DNA of 64,000 nt from Microdochium bolleyi (Eukaryota > Ascomycota > Sordariomycetes > Xylariales > Microdochiaceae), in NCBI GenBank assembly GCA_001566295.1, contig KQ964247.1, positions 3,534,001 through 3,598,000 on the forward strand, written 5' to 3'. The position numbers and the translations under genes are program-made. The notes beneath the pieces are model-generated. The model was given only the letters and a program-made list of their open reading frames with translations, was not told where the DNA came from and did not search any database. Shown here piece after piece: positions 24,131-34,755 of this stretch. Numbering within the stretch: the first letter of the stretch is position 1; each line of letters opens with the position of its first letter.

Positions 24131-25696
24131 ATGGCAGACGATTCCAGCAAGCCAGGCCCTCCGCCAGCGGCCCAGGCGAGCGGCCGTGACTCGTCATTTC
24201 CCGAGCCTCTGCTCCGCCGTGCAGCCACGGTCAACTTCGGCTCGCAATCTCATCCTCCCCATGCGTCCTCTTCCAGCGCCTTCGGCGGCATGAAGCGGCG
24301 CGGATCCACCTTCTCAGACGGCTTCAGCGACGCGCGGAGAGATCTCGAAAACAGTGCCGATGAGCTCTTCAACCCGACCCGGGCTAGAAGGCGAGAAGAG
24401 AGTGCCGACCGGTCAGCACTGTCTTACACGCCGCTTGTCCTCGCCCTGCTCCCGGCTGTCGCTGGCATGATCTTCCAGAACGGTGCCTCCTTCTTCACGG
24501 ATCTCATCCTTCTTGCTATCGCCGCAGTTGTGCTCAACTGGTCTGTGACGCAGCCTTGGGACTGGTACCTCGCGGCCCAACAGATGCGGATCGCCAACGA
24601 TGAGCCACTTGATGAGCCAGTCTTCGAATCAGATAGTGATCTTGAGTTATCCACTGTGGCGTCCGCTACGACTGCATTGGAGAACGTGGAGGAGGAGGAG
24701 GAGGAGGAGACTACCGACAACGCCAGGGCAAAGCAGGACGGCAGTGCTCACACGAGTAATGGCCAGGCGGCAATGCCACAGTCGCGTACCAGTGTGTTAA
24801 GGGCAGCCCGCAGGGACGCCGCATCCAAGGAGCTTTTCGTTCACGAGATGGCGGCACTGGTCTGGTGCTTCTTGTTCCCCCTGATCAGCGCGTATATGCT
24901 GCACGCGATCCGCAACCAGCTCACGCGGCCATCGGAGGGACTCGTCTCGAACTACAACTTGACAATCTTTATCTGTGCTGCCGAGTTTCGACCTGTCAAG
25001 CACATGCTCAAGATGGTGCATGATCGCACCCTCCGCGTACAACGCATCGTGGCGCAGAATCAGCACGTGACGGAAGAGACAATCAGTGCCCAGCAGGTTC
25101 AGGAGTTGTACGACCGCATCAACGACCTGGAGTCACACGCTGCTGCCACTACTGCACAGGTGTCGTCAGGGTCGCAGTCAAAGACGAGCGGCAGCACACA
25201 GGGTCATGGCGAGCCGAGCCCGCAGGTCATTCAAGCCGCTGTCGCGCGGGAGATCAACAAGACCATGGTCCCCGAGCTCGAGGCGCTCAACAGGGCAATG
25301 CGGCGGTACGAGAAGAAGCTCGCGCTCCTGGCCAGCCAGACGGACAACAGGCTCGAGTACATCGATTTCCGCCTGCAGGACGCGATAGCGCTCGCAGCCG
25401 TGGCCGCGAAGAACAGCAAGAGCAACACCGGCAGCAGTACCCTGAGTAGCTTGGCAGCGCTATGGAGCTGGACTGTCGATAAGGCCGTCGCGATCACAGT
25501 CTTCCCTATCCACGCCGTCATGGCAGTCCTCACGTTCCCTATACGGACCGTGTCGACAATCTTTGCGCGGAAGCGGAGGAACATACCGTCGTCGTCCGCC
25601 GGTGGTGCGGGTATGTCTAATGGACGTAGGGGAGGTAGGCCGGCGCAGGGCAGGACGAACTCGGACCGTGTGCCGTCGCGGCTGTCACGGCGGTAG
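24131..25696 (+). CDS. Uncharacterised conserved-looking membrane protein
   Basis: Single-exon gene, 521 residues; I do not recognise a family. Residues 1-90 are polar and Ser/Arg-rich with possible phospho-sites (FPEPLLRRAATVNFG, MKRRGSTFSDGF). A pair of hydrophobic segments follows (about 96-140: YTPLVLALLPAVAGMIF and TDLILLAIAAVVLNW), then an acidic stretch with a Glu run (GGA repeat at 24690-24708). Another segment is at about 237-258 (MAALVWCFLFPLISAYML) and perhaps a fourth at 270-295. A helical, probably coiled-coil part (310-430) precedes a hydrophobic stretch near 445-480 (ITVFPIHAVMAVLTFPI). The tail is Arg/Gly/Ser-rich. This looks like an internal-membrane protein with a cytosolic coiled coil, an inference only. 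ATG at 24131 is the first in frame and follows a stop. Codon use matches the neighbours. Confidence 0.8.
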   Translation: MADDSSKPGPPPAAQASGRDSSFPEPLLRRAATVNFGSQSHPPHASSSSAFGGMKRRGSTFSDGFSDARRDLENSADELFNPTRARRREESADRSALSYTPLVLALLPAVAGMIFQNGASFFTDLILLAIAAVVLNWSVTQPWDWYLAAQQMRIANDEPLDEPVFESDSDLELSTVASATTALENVEEEEEEETTDNARAKQDGSAHTSNGQAAMPQSRTSVLRAARRDAASKELFVHEMAALVWCFLFPLISAYMLHAIRNQLTRPSEGLVSNYNLTIFICAAEFRPVKHMLKMVHDRTLRVQRIVAQNQHVTEETISAQQVQELYDRINDLESHAAATTAQVSSGSQSKTSGSTQGHGEPSPQVIQAAVAREINKTMVPELEALNRAMRRYEKKLALLASQTDNRLEYIDFRLQDAIALAAVAAKNSKSNTGSSTLSSLAALWSWTVDKAVAITVFPIHAVMAVLTFPIRTVSTIFARKRRNIPSSSAGGAGMSNGRRGGRPAQGRTNSDRVPSRLSRR

Positions 25697-28600
25697 GAAG
25701 TGCCGTATTAAAGACGGTGCTGGGTCTAGAAATAGTGATGGACAGGATGCTTAGCTGCTCGGCAGTAAAAGCCAGGAGAAGAATTTGTACTAGAATTGTT
25801 AGTCTACCAACAGTTACACGTATGCTGTTCCGCTTTCCTGACAACTGAACGACACGTTGTGCTCTGGGTACAGCGTGCCTGCCATGGAAGGCCACCACTG
25901 CGTGAGGAAGTTCGCTGCCGAGGCAAACACGGGGCCTACAAAGCGTTTTGAAGGCCCAACAACGACCGTTGTTGTCCATAGAGCTCCCCCAGGCGGGAAA
26001 AGTGGGGGGATTCTTTGTTTCGTCCTGGTTTGTGATGACCGCTCGTCGTTGAATCCGATTTTTTCTCTTTATTCTCATCTTTTTCTATCATCTTTTGCTT
26101 TCGTCGCCTTGTGCGTAAGCAGATAATCCTTGCGTTCCGACAAACTCAGCTTCATAACTTGGCTCGGTTTTCTCTGGCAGTTGGGCCACAAATGATTCCA
26201 TAACATGTGCTATTCACAAGTCACCAGTAGGAGGACGAAATCAAGTCCAGATGCTAGCGGATGATCGGGTTGGCATGCAAGCGACCGTTTACCGCCTTGC
26301 TTGTTGCTGTTCTCACTGTTTGCAAATATAGATATATGTGTACCTACCTAGGGATACATATGTGTATCTTGCGTGCAAGTAAGGATATAGACATACACTT
26401 ATGCTTGAAAGGGTTCGCGAGCAAACGGTACTTTTCGTTCGAGTTCGTGCCGGACATGGAGGAATCGGACCGGCGTACGAACGGGATGGACAGAGCACCT
26501 GCGGACGCAAGAAATGTGGTACATGACTTTTCGATGCGGTAAGCAAGCACGGACGTTTCCGCTCATTGATCCTGGAGTAGACAATTGTGGTAGGGACAAG
26601 AGAGGAGGTGTTGCACATACTCTAGTACACTGGGGTTCTTGATCGATCGTGGCCAGCACTGCATTGTCCGGCCCCGGGAGAGGAGGCACGTCTACGACTT
26701 GTTCAGTGTCCGGATGTTTATGAAGAACATGTGCTTGCGTCCACTACGTGCTATCATATCGGATACCAATAAACAGGCGAGCATATCCAGGCCATATGGC
26801 AACCATGGAAAGAAAATAATCGAGCTGAGCATTGCATGACATCCTGTCGTGATGGGGGGTTTCACCAACATCCCTGGCTTGTCACCGGATCCCCGCTGTG
26901 ACCGGCTCCCGGAGTTTCCGGGAGACGGCTGACTGGTTGAAGTCCAACTGAAGTTCAGATGGCCGTTCATCTTCGCAAGTGGTGCAATACTACCTTTATG
27001 GTACAGAGGAGACCTGTATGCCGGTGTACCGCCAAGGGGGCTCTGAAAGTTTCATCCTCTGTTCTTCTTGATGGTTCAGACGAAGCTGCGATCTCGCCTT
27101 GGCGTGGCTGATCTTCCTTTATGGCGCCCTCGAAATGGTCATAGTACTTACCATTGATCATGGAGACGAACTCGTCATCTTGAGCCATCGCGCTGGCACA
27201 GGTCCCAGTCCGGAGTCGGAGTATGGTTCGGTTCACTAGACCTCAGAGCGTCTTGCTGCTGCACCACGGATGTACCTGTCCATCGCAATTTGCACTAGTC
27301 TGCGTGCCAGCAGCTGAGGGCTGCATTCGGGTCACATCCGCCGGGCTTGGTTGCGAATCGATACAGGGCTCTGACTGGTGGACAGCAAGCAGCCTTACGC
27401 AGTACCAGTCTCTTGGTGAGGAGGTCTTGACCTGTTCAAGTTGTCGCCCAGCCTGGCGAGCCTGGGCCCTTAGAACAGCACCACATATTGGGAGGATGCA
27501 GGACGGCTGTTCGCTTGCCTGCCCTGGCACGGTGGGGGGTTGCCGAAATTACCGGCAGCAACGCAGACGCGCTAGGAGGAAGCATGGCGGAAGTCAAACG
27601 TCGGAGTCGCGTCATGATGCACGCGTGGAAAGCTGAGCGCCTGCATGCAGTTGGTTCCAAGCATTGTAGGCCAGCGGGGAGGCGTTCCCCGACGACCCGG
27701 AGGCGAGGCGTGAGAGATGAGGAGCAATAACATAGAGATCTGCAGCTTGGACCGCGTGGTCACTTGGGCAGACATAGAGTTTGGCGCGGTGATGGCGGGA
27801 TCTCCGCGTGCGACATCGTCGAGCCGTTCTCGTGCGGAAACCTTTGTGTGTGAAATTGCAGCAGCTCCAACGTGCTACCCATTTCGGACTGTGCAGAACT
27901 GCACGCTCCCATGCTGGAGCCCATTCATGAGCTGTCAAAGTGGCTGACGCCAACCGGCGACCGCACTGGCAAGAAGCAAACGAGGCCGGCGCGGTGATGG
28001 GAGTCTTGCAGACGCGGCAGGGCTGGGCAGGGCATCGAGGAGCATCTCGGAGCTGAAGCAAAAGCAAGCGGGGCACCATGCGCGCTCTGCCAGGGCAGGG
28101 AAGGAGCCGCAAGCGGCCCACAACCCTGGCCTGCTCGACTTTTGCATCTCTTCCAGGTTTCATCATGACTCTCGTCAACTCAGGTGCCGACACATGGCGG
28201 TCCTGCTCGGATTCTGCAGCGCGGCTGTTGCTTCTTCACCTCCCACTGCCTGTCTCGCCGTGAGACAATGCCAGCACGGGCACACACCACATTTGGACGG
28301 CATCTGTGCTGTCCTCGTGCTAGTCCTTGAACTGTGCCATTGCAACCTCGACACCTGGGCAGACGTCGGTGATGGACACCAGAATATGCAGGCCGGAGAT
28401 CCGCATCTGCGCAAGTCGAGATCCCTGCTGGTCCACTCTCGAGGTCTCGTCCTACGGTACAGGACCTCCGTCCATGATCTGCCATGGATGCTTGAAACCC
28501 TGAAAGCCCTGAAGGCCCTGCACAGCAGCCGCGTGAAAAGGAACAGGCCTTGCTCGACCATCATACATACCTCTCATATCGGCCAAACCGTCGACCAGCT

Positions 28601-29474
28601 TGAACAAAGACACAAAGCCGGATCCGGACGCCGCCGCATTGCATACGGTTGACAACGACATCGGTAACGCTGATGGGGCCACCCTCTTGTTCTGAGCAAC
28701 AATGGGGTCATCTGAGAAAGCCGTTCCTGACTAGCTGCGGCTTGCCGTGGTAGCGTCCTGACAGAGGCGCCGAGCCGGGTTGAATAGAGGGGCATTCCTG
28801 TTTTTCGACCGCCCACCAGTGACAATCCGCAGCTTGCACGCAGCTCGTTGGCTGAACCTTGAGTCCATGGTGACTGCTGCAATTTCCCCATGCGGCCAAC
28901 CCGCACCACCCATCCAGAGCTGCCCCACGCCACCCATGCGGCTGCATATCACGACTTGGCTGAGCTGGCCAGCCATCGCCAGCAGAGAGTCAGGCAAGGC
29001 CAGCACAGCGAGTGCGTCCAAGATTGCTTTTCTCATGTGCAGCTGGACTGGACTCGTCGGGAGACCCGCCGGCAGAGATGTCGTCCGTTCAGCGTTTCAG
29101 GCGGGAAATGGCCCCGAGCTGAGCCAGGACTTACACGGTCCCCAAATATCATCCAGCCTGTAGCCCTCTGAACCCAATGAAACCCTGCTTGTTACATGTT
29201 CCTAGACGCTCAGAGCGTTATCTTCTTAGCACATCAGCGCACCTTGGCATGTTGCATCGACAAACGTCATTGTCTCGTCAAATGACTTCCACGCCTCTTT
29301 TGAACATGGTCCAATCTTGATCACATTTTCCGTGGCCGAGGAAACGAGGTATCCATTACTGGATCTTTTCTATTCTGTTGGTCCACAAACTCTCCCGAGT
29401 TGGTCTTACGCGACTGGATCTGGAAGAGCTCTCGATTATCGCACCCTTCGAAGATATCGCTCCCTTTCGGCAAC
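25697..29474. other. Gene-poor region
   Basis: 3.8 kb without a supportable gene. It includes an AT-richer section (26040-26420), a perfect 8-bp inverted repeat at 26906-26924, and two minus-strand ATG-plus-consensus-donor starts (27189 with GTAAGT; about 28661 with GTATGT) for which I could not find convincing second exons. Scattered frames have Arg/Cys/Ser-rich, non-conserved translations. It also contains the promoter of the DUF4203 gene. Confidence 0.5.
26906..26924. repeat. Perfect inverted repeat (8-bp arms, 3-nt loop)
   Basis: CTCCCGGA-gtt-TCCGGGAG. Could be a dimeric-regulator site or an RNA hairpin; it stands in a gene-poor region with no adjacent start codon. Confidence 0.7.
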
Positions 29475-32400
29475 ATGCGGCCATCAGTGATCCAATTGTT
29501 CGTCAATTTGGCACTGGCCAGCTATGTCGTGGCTGGACCGCTGCAACACAATGCCAGACAGGACCCCGAGCCGCGCCCGACTGGCGAGATAGAAGCCGGT
29601 ATCTCGACAGTGGCAACAACGACCCAGGGCACCAGTCAGATCTCTTCGACCACAGCAGCAGCATCATCCAGTAGACCTTCCGGTCAAACGTCTGTTAGCG
29701 AGATACATTCTGCCACGACATCAAAGAGCTCGGCAATCAGCATTACGCAGACTCCAAGCCCGACGACCGAGACCAACACCGCACCGTCTATAAGCCCAGA
29801 CAGTGAGAATACCCAATCTTTAAACTGTCAGAACGCCGACTACGGTGACTAACCCAGAGTCTAGACGCAGACAGCTTGCCGCTCGAACCGCGGCTCACCC
29901 CAGGATGGGGCGTTGCGGGTTGTTTATTCCTCATCAGTGGACTCATCTACACAGTAATCGGCATCAAAAACCAGTGGCTGCAGACGTTCCTTTCTACGGC
30001 TTATATTGGAGGCACTTGCACGACTATCCTGATCGTGTACTTGATCCTACCTCCGGTGCCAGATGGGATTCAAGGAGCCTATGTGGTCGCAAGCGTCCTG
30101 GCAGGGCTTGTCCTAGGTGGCGCCGCAACGATTTTCAAAGAGCTCACGGAAGGGTTCGGCTGCCTTCTCGGCGGGTTCTGCCTGGGTATGTGGCTCCTGA
30201 CGCTCAAGGCCGGCGGTCTCTTGACAAAGAGCAGCGACAAGATCATCTTCCTTATAGCTTTCAGCGTCGTCGGATTCGCAACATCCTTCAGCCGACACAC
30301 CCGCGGTTATGCCCTCATCGGCTTCATTTCTTTCTCCGGAGCCACGGTCACTGTCCTTGGTATCGATTGCTTCAGCCGAGCAGGCTTGAAGGAATTCTGG
30401 GCGTACATCTGGAACCTCAACTCAAACCTTTTCCCCTCCGCTACCACAACCTACCCGCTGACAAAGGGCATCACGGTGGAAACAGCACTCATTGTGATCA
30501 TAACAATCATCGGCGTGATTTCGCAGCTGAAGCTATGGAGGGTCATCCGGGAGCGACGAGCCAAGAAAGAAGAGAAACAAGCCGAGATCGACCGGCAGCG
30601 CGATGTGGAGGAGACCGCAATTGGCCGACAGATCGAGGAAGAAACTGCCCGAGAGAGGAATCAATGGGAGAAGACATATGCACTCCAGTCTGAGACACCA
30701 CTCAGTGACTCCGTATCGGCTTCGAGGCCTGTGAGCCAACAGATGGTCGAAAGCGAGATTGCCAGCCAGAGGAAAAGCACGGCGGGGAGGAGCCTTGCAA
30801 GTACTGACACGATAGAACTGGCCGAGATGGCTCGAGTGACAGATCAGCAAGATACAGCTCGAAAAGCAGCCGCAGGGTTGATGTTGCCGGGCGATAACAA
30901 CATGTCAAGGATCACCATCCGAGTTGCGAGAGATGTGTCCCCAGAAGGACGGACTTTATATGGCCAGGAGGCTGGTGCAGAGATACTGGCGCACGACGAG
31001 GAGGCGACTGCCTCACGAAGTGGACGCGCATCGATGACTGGTTTCACCAAAGACGAAGTCGTGCCAGCACCAGAAGTTGTGCCTTTACCTTTCACTATCC
31101 CTGGCGAAGTTGAACACGACGATGGTATCAGGTCCTACGAAAACGACGACGACGACGACGACAGATCCTCATTTGCAACATTTGCAGACGATGATGAACG
31201 CTCCATGATCGCGAGCAAGCGTGCTTCAAGGGCGTCCTTGGGGACACTGGGCAATCGACTCTCAGTGGGATCCCAGCACCTTCTTCGAAAGCTGTCCGTC
31301 CACTCAGTGGCTTCTCGCGTTTCGAAACGAGATCTCGACGACGGACAGAAACCTGAAGATCTCCAGACCAATTATGTGGCCATCGAGAATGATCTGGCGA
31401 GAAGAGAGCCCACCATTCCGAGGTTGAAAAACAGCAAGAGTCTGCCGAGTCTCCAAGTCGTGGATAGCTCCAGCGTGACCCCAGAAAACAAGTCTACCAC
31501 GCAACGAGAAAAAACACAAGCGGGGGAGGCGGACGAAGTGCCTGCACCTGTAGACCTGACCGAGGACCGACTCCCAGTCGGCCTGTCCCGCGTCGCACTG
31601 TCGTATCGCACCAACGAATGGGCGAAGCACTTGAGTGAAGCCGAGCTTCCAAGTCTTGAACGGCTGAGTCTACATGCGTATGCAGATGCGGACCACGGTG
31701 GGAGCGCTCGCAGTGAGGTTGTCGCGCCTGTGGACATGGCAAGCCTCCAGCGAACTGATGGGGGTATTCCAAGAGCGAGTGTGGCTCAACCGGTTCCGAG
31801 TTCTTCACTCAACACATACGCGCAATACCAGCCTGCTGCAGAGACTCACGCCAACCGGAACTCAAGTCAGATCCAAGAGAGGCAGGACATCACGCCTGGT
31901 GTTAGTCCCGTGGTAGAGCAGTTCCCGGCCAGCGGATCGCTGCAAAGCGGCAGAAAGTCATCGAGACGCACGAGTCGGCGACATTCGGCAACCGACAAGC
32001 CGCCAGCAATCGCGGAAGAGGAAATCAGCGCAGAGGAAGCAGCACCCTTCGTTGCTGGGAATGATGATGTTGTGAACATCGTTTCGCCCGCTAGGCAAGG
32101 AACTCCTAGCCATCCGATATCTGACGCACAAATTGTCGAACGCCCACCCGTCCCTGGAGTCGTCTCATACTCGAGTCCGCAGACGCTGCTTGGCCAACGC
32201 GAAGCACTCCTTCGACACAAATCGACGTCAATGTTGATGCCATACGGGTCATCTCAGGGCGCAGCGAGTGGCTTTCCGGACCAGCCATCCAATCAGAACA
32301 TAGCATACCAGCCAGCACAGCTCCCTGACCTGGACGACCTGACTCTAACACAACGCAAGCAGCTGATCCGCCAGAACAGTCTTGCCTACCAGAAGCCCTC

Positions 32401-32947
32401 GGTCAGCAGAGCTGCAAGTGTCGTGAGCTTGGCAGTTACGCCAACCAGCTTTTCAAATGCTTACACACAACAGCCGCCCCTCAGCGCTGGAGAAGCCAAC
32501 TTTGACTCACATCAGCCACAGAGAGCCTCCTCTGTGCCGTCACCCGCGCAGCGCGAGCAGGCACTCGCAAGCTTCCGACAGTCGGTAGCGGCCGAGCTTC
32601 GACCACCGCCAGGCACGAGACAGTTGCCTCAATCTCACACGTCTCCTGGGGCACTACGAGGCCATGCCGTTGGGGGCAACTTTGTCAGCCAGCTTAGTCT
32701 TGGGATACCAGGCTCTGGCTTGACTACGCCGTCAAGCACGCCCTACGATGTGGACCCGACACTGTCCCTCGAACGCAGCCGCAATGTGCTGATGTCACAA
32801 AAGGAGCAGGAGAGCCGGAGGAAGGAAATGGAGCAATATCAGAAGGAGCAGAACGATCGGGCATTCGAGGAGATGATGCGCCGTGGCGACATGATCGATG
32901 TACACCGTGACGCGCTGCGTAGGATGCAGAGCACGGCGCGGTCGTGA
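29475..32947 (+). CDS. DUF4203 (TM7SF3/TMEM198-like) membrane protein with long cytosolic tail
   Basis: Model join(29475..29802,29865..32947), 1,136 residues. Order: signal peptide (1-21, MRPSVIQLFVNLALASYVVAG), a Ser/Thr-rich probably O-glycosylated ectodomain (25-110), then a seven-helix DUF4203-type domain (about 115-340: GWGVAGCLFLISGLIYTVIG, VLAGLVLGGAA, FGCLLGGFCLGMWLL, ETALIVIITIIGVISQ). A ~800-residue cytosolic tail follows. It starts with a charged coiled coil (RRAKKEEKQAEIDRQRDVEE), has an Asp run at 31145-31162, and ends with another coiled coil (SQKEQESRRKEMEQ). The 62-bp intron (GTGAGA donor, GACTAAC branch 11 nt before TAG) restores frame and joins the ectodomain to the membrane domain; the unspliced frame stops at 29852. 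Function of fungal members is not established. Likely a surface or endomembrane protein. Confidence 0.85.
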
Positions 32948-33928
32948 GCAAGTGAATCATGAAGGCTCTCTCATCAGCCTCTGGCACCGACTCCTGCGAG
33001 CTCTGTGCGAACCGGACGCTGAATACCTCAGGTAGGTATATGCACCAAGTGCCGACAGGCAGAACAATACCTTATGTATAATGTTATAATGTATTACCTG
33101 TCCCTACTTACGCCGCATCAATGAAGCGTAGAGGCTGCTCAGCCCAGTGGCAGGCAGCGACTGGTGCCTTGCGTGCACCAACTGGGGATCGTTCTAGAAG
33201 TTGGTGATTTTGGTGTTCCTGCCTGGCGCCAATGTGGATTCGGTGGGGGAGAGCAGCGTTGTCGAGACTGTCTGCCTCGGCGGCCGAGCAGGCTGAGGGA
33301 CAGGGGTGAGGAAATGACGGCGAGGTGGAAGGAGCGGAGGGCCGTTTGCGGCATCCAACAAGGTGGGATTCGAGGTCCCCGGCCAGCTTTGTCGAGTGCG
33401 CCGACTCGTCTAGGTCGTGTACAGGGCAAACTGGCAATCACCGAACAACGTGCACAATTCAGCTTGCTTCGTATTGGATTGCTGCTTGTACTATGAAAGT
33501 GAACCCGACCGTCAGGTGTGAATCATCCGGCCGCACCTGATTCCAGGCTGCAGCGGACCCTGGAACCAACCTTTGCTTCGATTCTCCATGGCACCTTCCC
33601 TGTGCCCTGCCTGCGGTTTCCCTATTTAACAGCAGCAGGTACCCCGCCACCTGAGCAGTGCCAAACCCCCAACCGACCTATCGCAAGTCCGCCTCGTCCC
33701 ACTAGTGAGCTCACTGACCTCTCAGCCTGAGGTCTCTCCGCTGCCACTCCTGCTGCCGCTGACTCCTTCTCAAGACTCAAACCACGTCCTCTTCACCAGC
33801 ACCACTACTCGGCACTCATCGCCTCGACGCATCGCGACCGACAACACATCATACTCCTGTGCCTGCCGACCCATCTTGCCGCGCGCACACCTCATACACA
33901 TCACATCATATTCACATCACCAGACGCC
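32948..33928. other. Intergenic, skp1 promoter
   Basis: About 1 kb between the DUF4203 gene and skp1, both +. The second half turns pyrimidine-rich with a TATTTAA element near 33623-33629, about 300 bp before the skp1 ATG, and CA/TC-rich leader sequence. No gene seen. Confidence 0.5.
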
Positions 33929-34755
33929 ATGTCGGAAGCCGCCGTTCCCAAGATCAAGTTGCAGAGCAACGACCACCACCTCATCGAGGTTGGTACGTAC
34001 AGGCTCCTTCGCTGCCACCAACACTGCGATCTGCCTCGAGAAACTCCGACATGCTAACATGACTGCCTCTTACCACAGACCAACCGGTCGCTGAGCGCTC
34101 GCTCCTGATCAAGAACATGCTCGAGGATCTCGGCGACGCCGCCGTTGGCCAGGTCATCCCCATTCCCAATGTATGTGCACCGCATGCACGCGCGCGCGCC
34201 TCTTCCTCGCCCTTTCCTTCTAGCCATCAGCACTACTCAAAACCGATTGCTATCAGTCCCTGCGCGGGGGCCATATCCTAGCCATAGCCAGGACTTGAGA
34301 GCTAACCTGTTCATTTGCTGTTTGCAGGTCACCGAGCCCGTGCTTCGCAAAGTCATAGAGTGGTGCGAGCACCACCGCAACGACCCCCCCTCGACCAATG
34401 ACGAGGAGACCGACAACCGGAAGAAGACCACTGAGATCGAGGAGTGGGACCAGAAGTACATGCAGGTCGACCAGGAGATGCTGTTTGAGATCATCCTCGT
34501 ATGTGTGACTCTTGTCCTTCTACACTTTCGCCATGACTGCGTGTGCATCTTGCTGACCAGGGCTCCCTGTCATTACAGGCCAGCAACTACCTCGATATCA
34601 AGCCCCTTCTTGACGTCGGCTGCAAGACCGTCGCCAACATGATCAAGGGCAAGTCTCCCGAGGAGATCCGCAAGACATTCAACATCACCAACGACTTCAC
34701 CCCCGAGGAGGAGGAGCAGATCCGCCGCGAGAACGAGTGGGCCGAGGACCGATAG
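33929..34755 (+). CDS. skp1: SKP1, adaptor subunit of SCF ubiquitin ligases
   Basis: Model join(33929..33992,34079..34170,34328..34498,34579..34755), 167 residues. Skp1 bridges cullin-1 and F-box proteins in SCF E3 ligases (nucleus and cytosol). The protein is almost fully recognisable: IKLQSNDHHLIEVDQPVAER (BTB/POZ fold), NMLEDLGDAAVGQVIPIPNV, WCEHHRNDPP, IEEWDQKYM, then the F-box-binding helices LLDVGCKTVANMIKGKSPEE, IRKTFNITNDFTPEEE and the terminal NEWAEDR. Three introns (86, 157, 80 bp) with GTACGT/GTATGT donors; the last two are phase 0 and the first makes the Asp of EVDQ. A likely partner class, an F-box protein, is encoded at 51516. Confidence 0.97.

Noticed and set aside
27612..28193. 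193-codon minus-strand frame with Cys-x2-Cys pairs
   Set aside because: Arg/Cys-rich but Cys spacing fits no zinc finger that I know, and no splice signals or start context support it.
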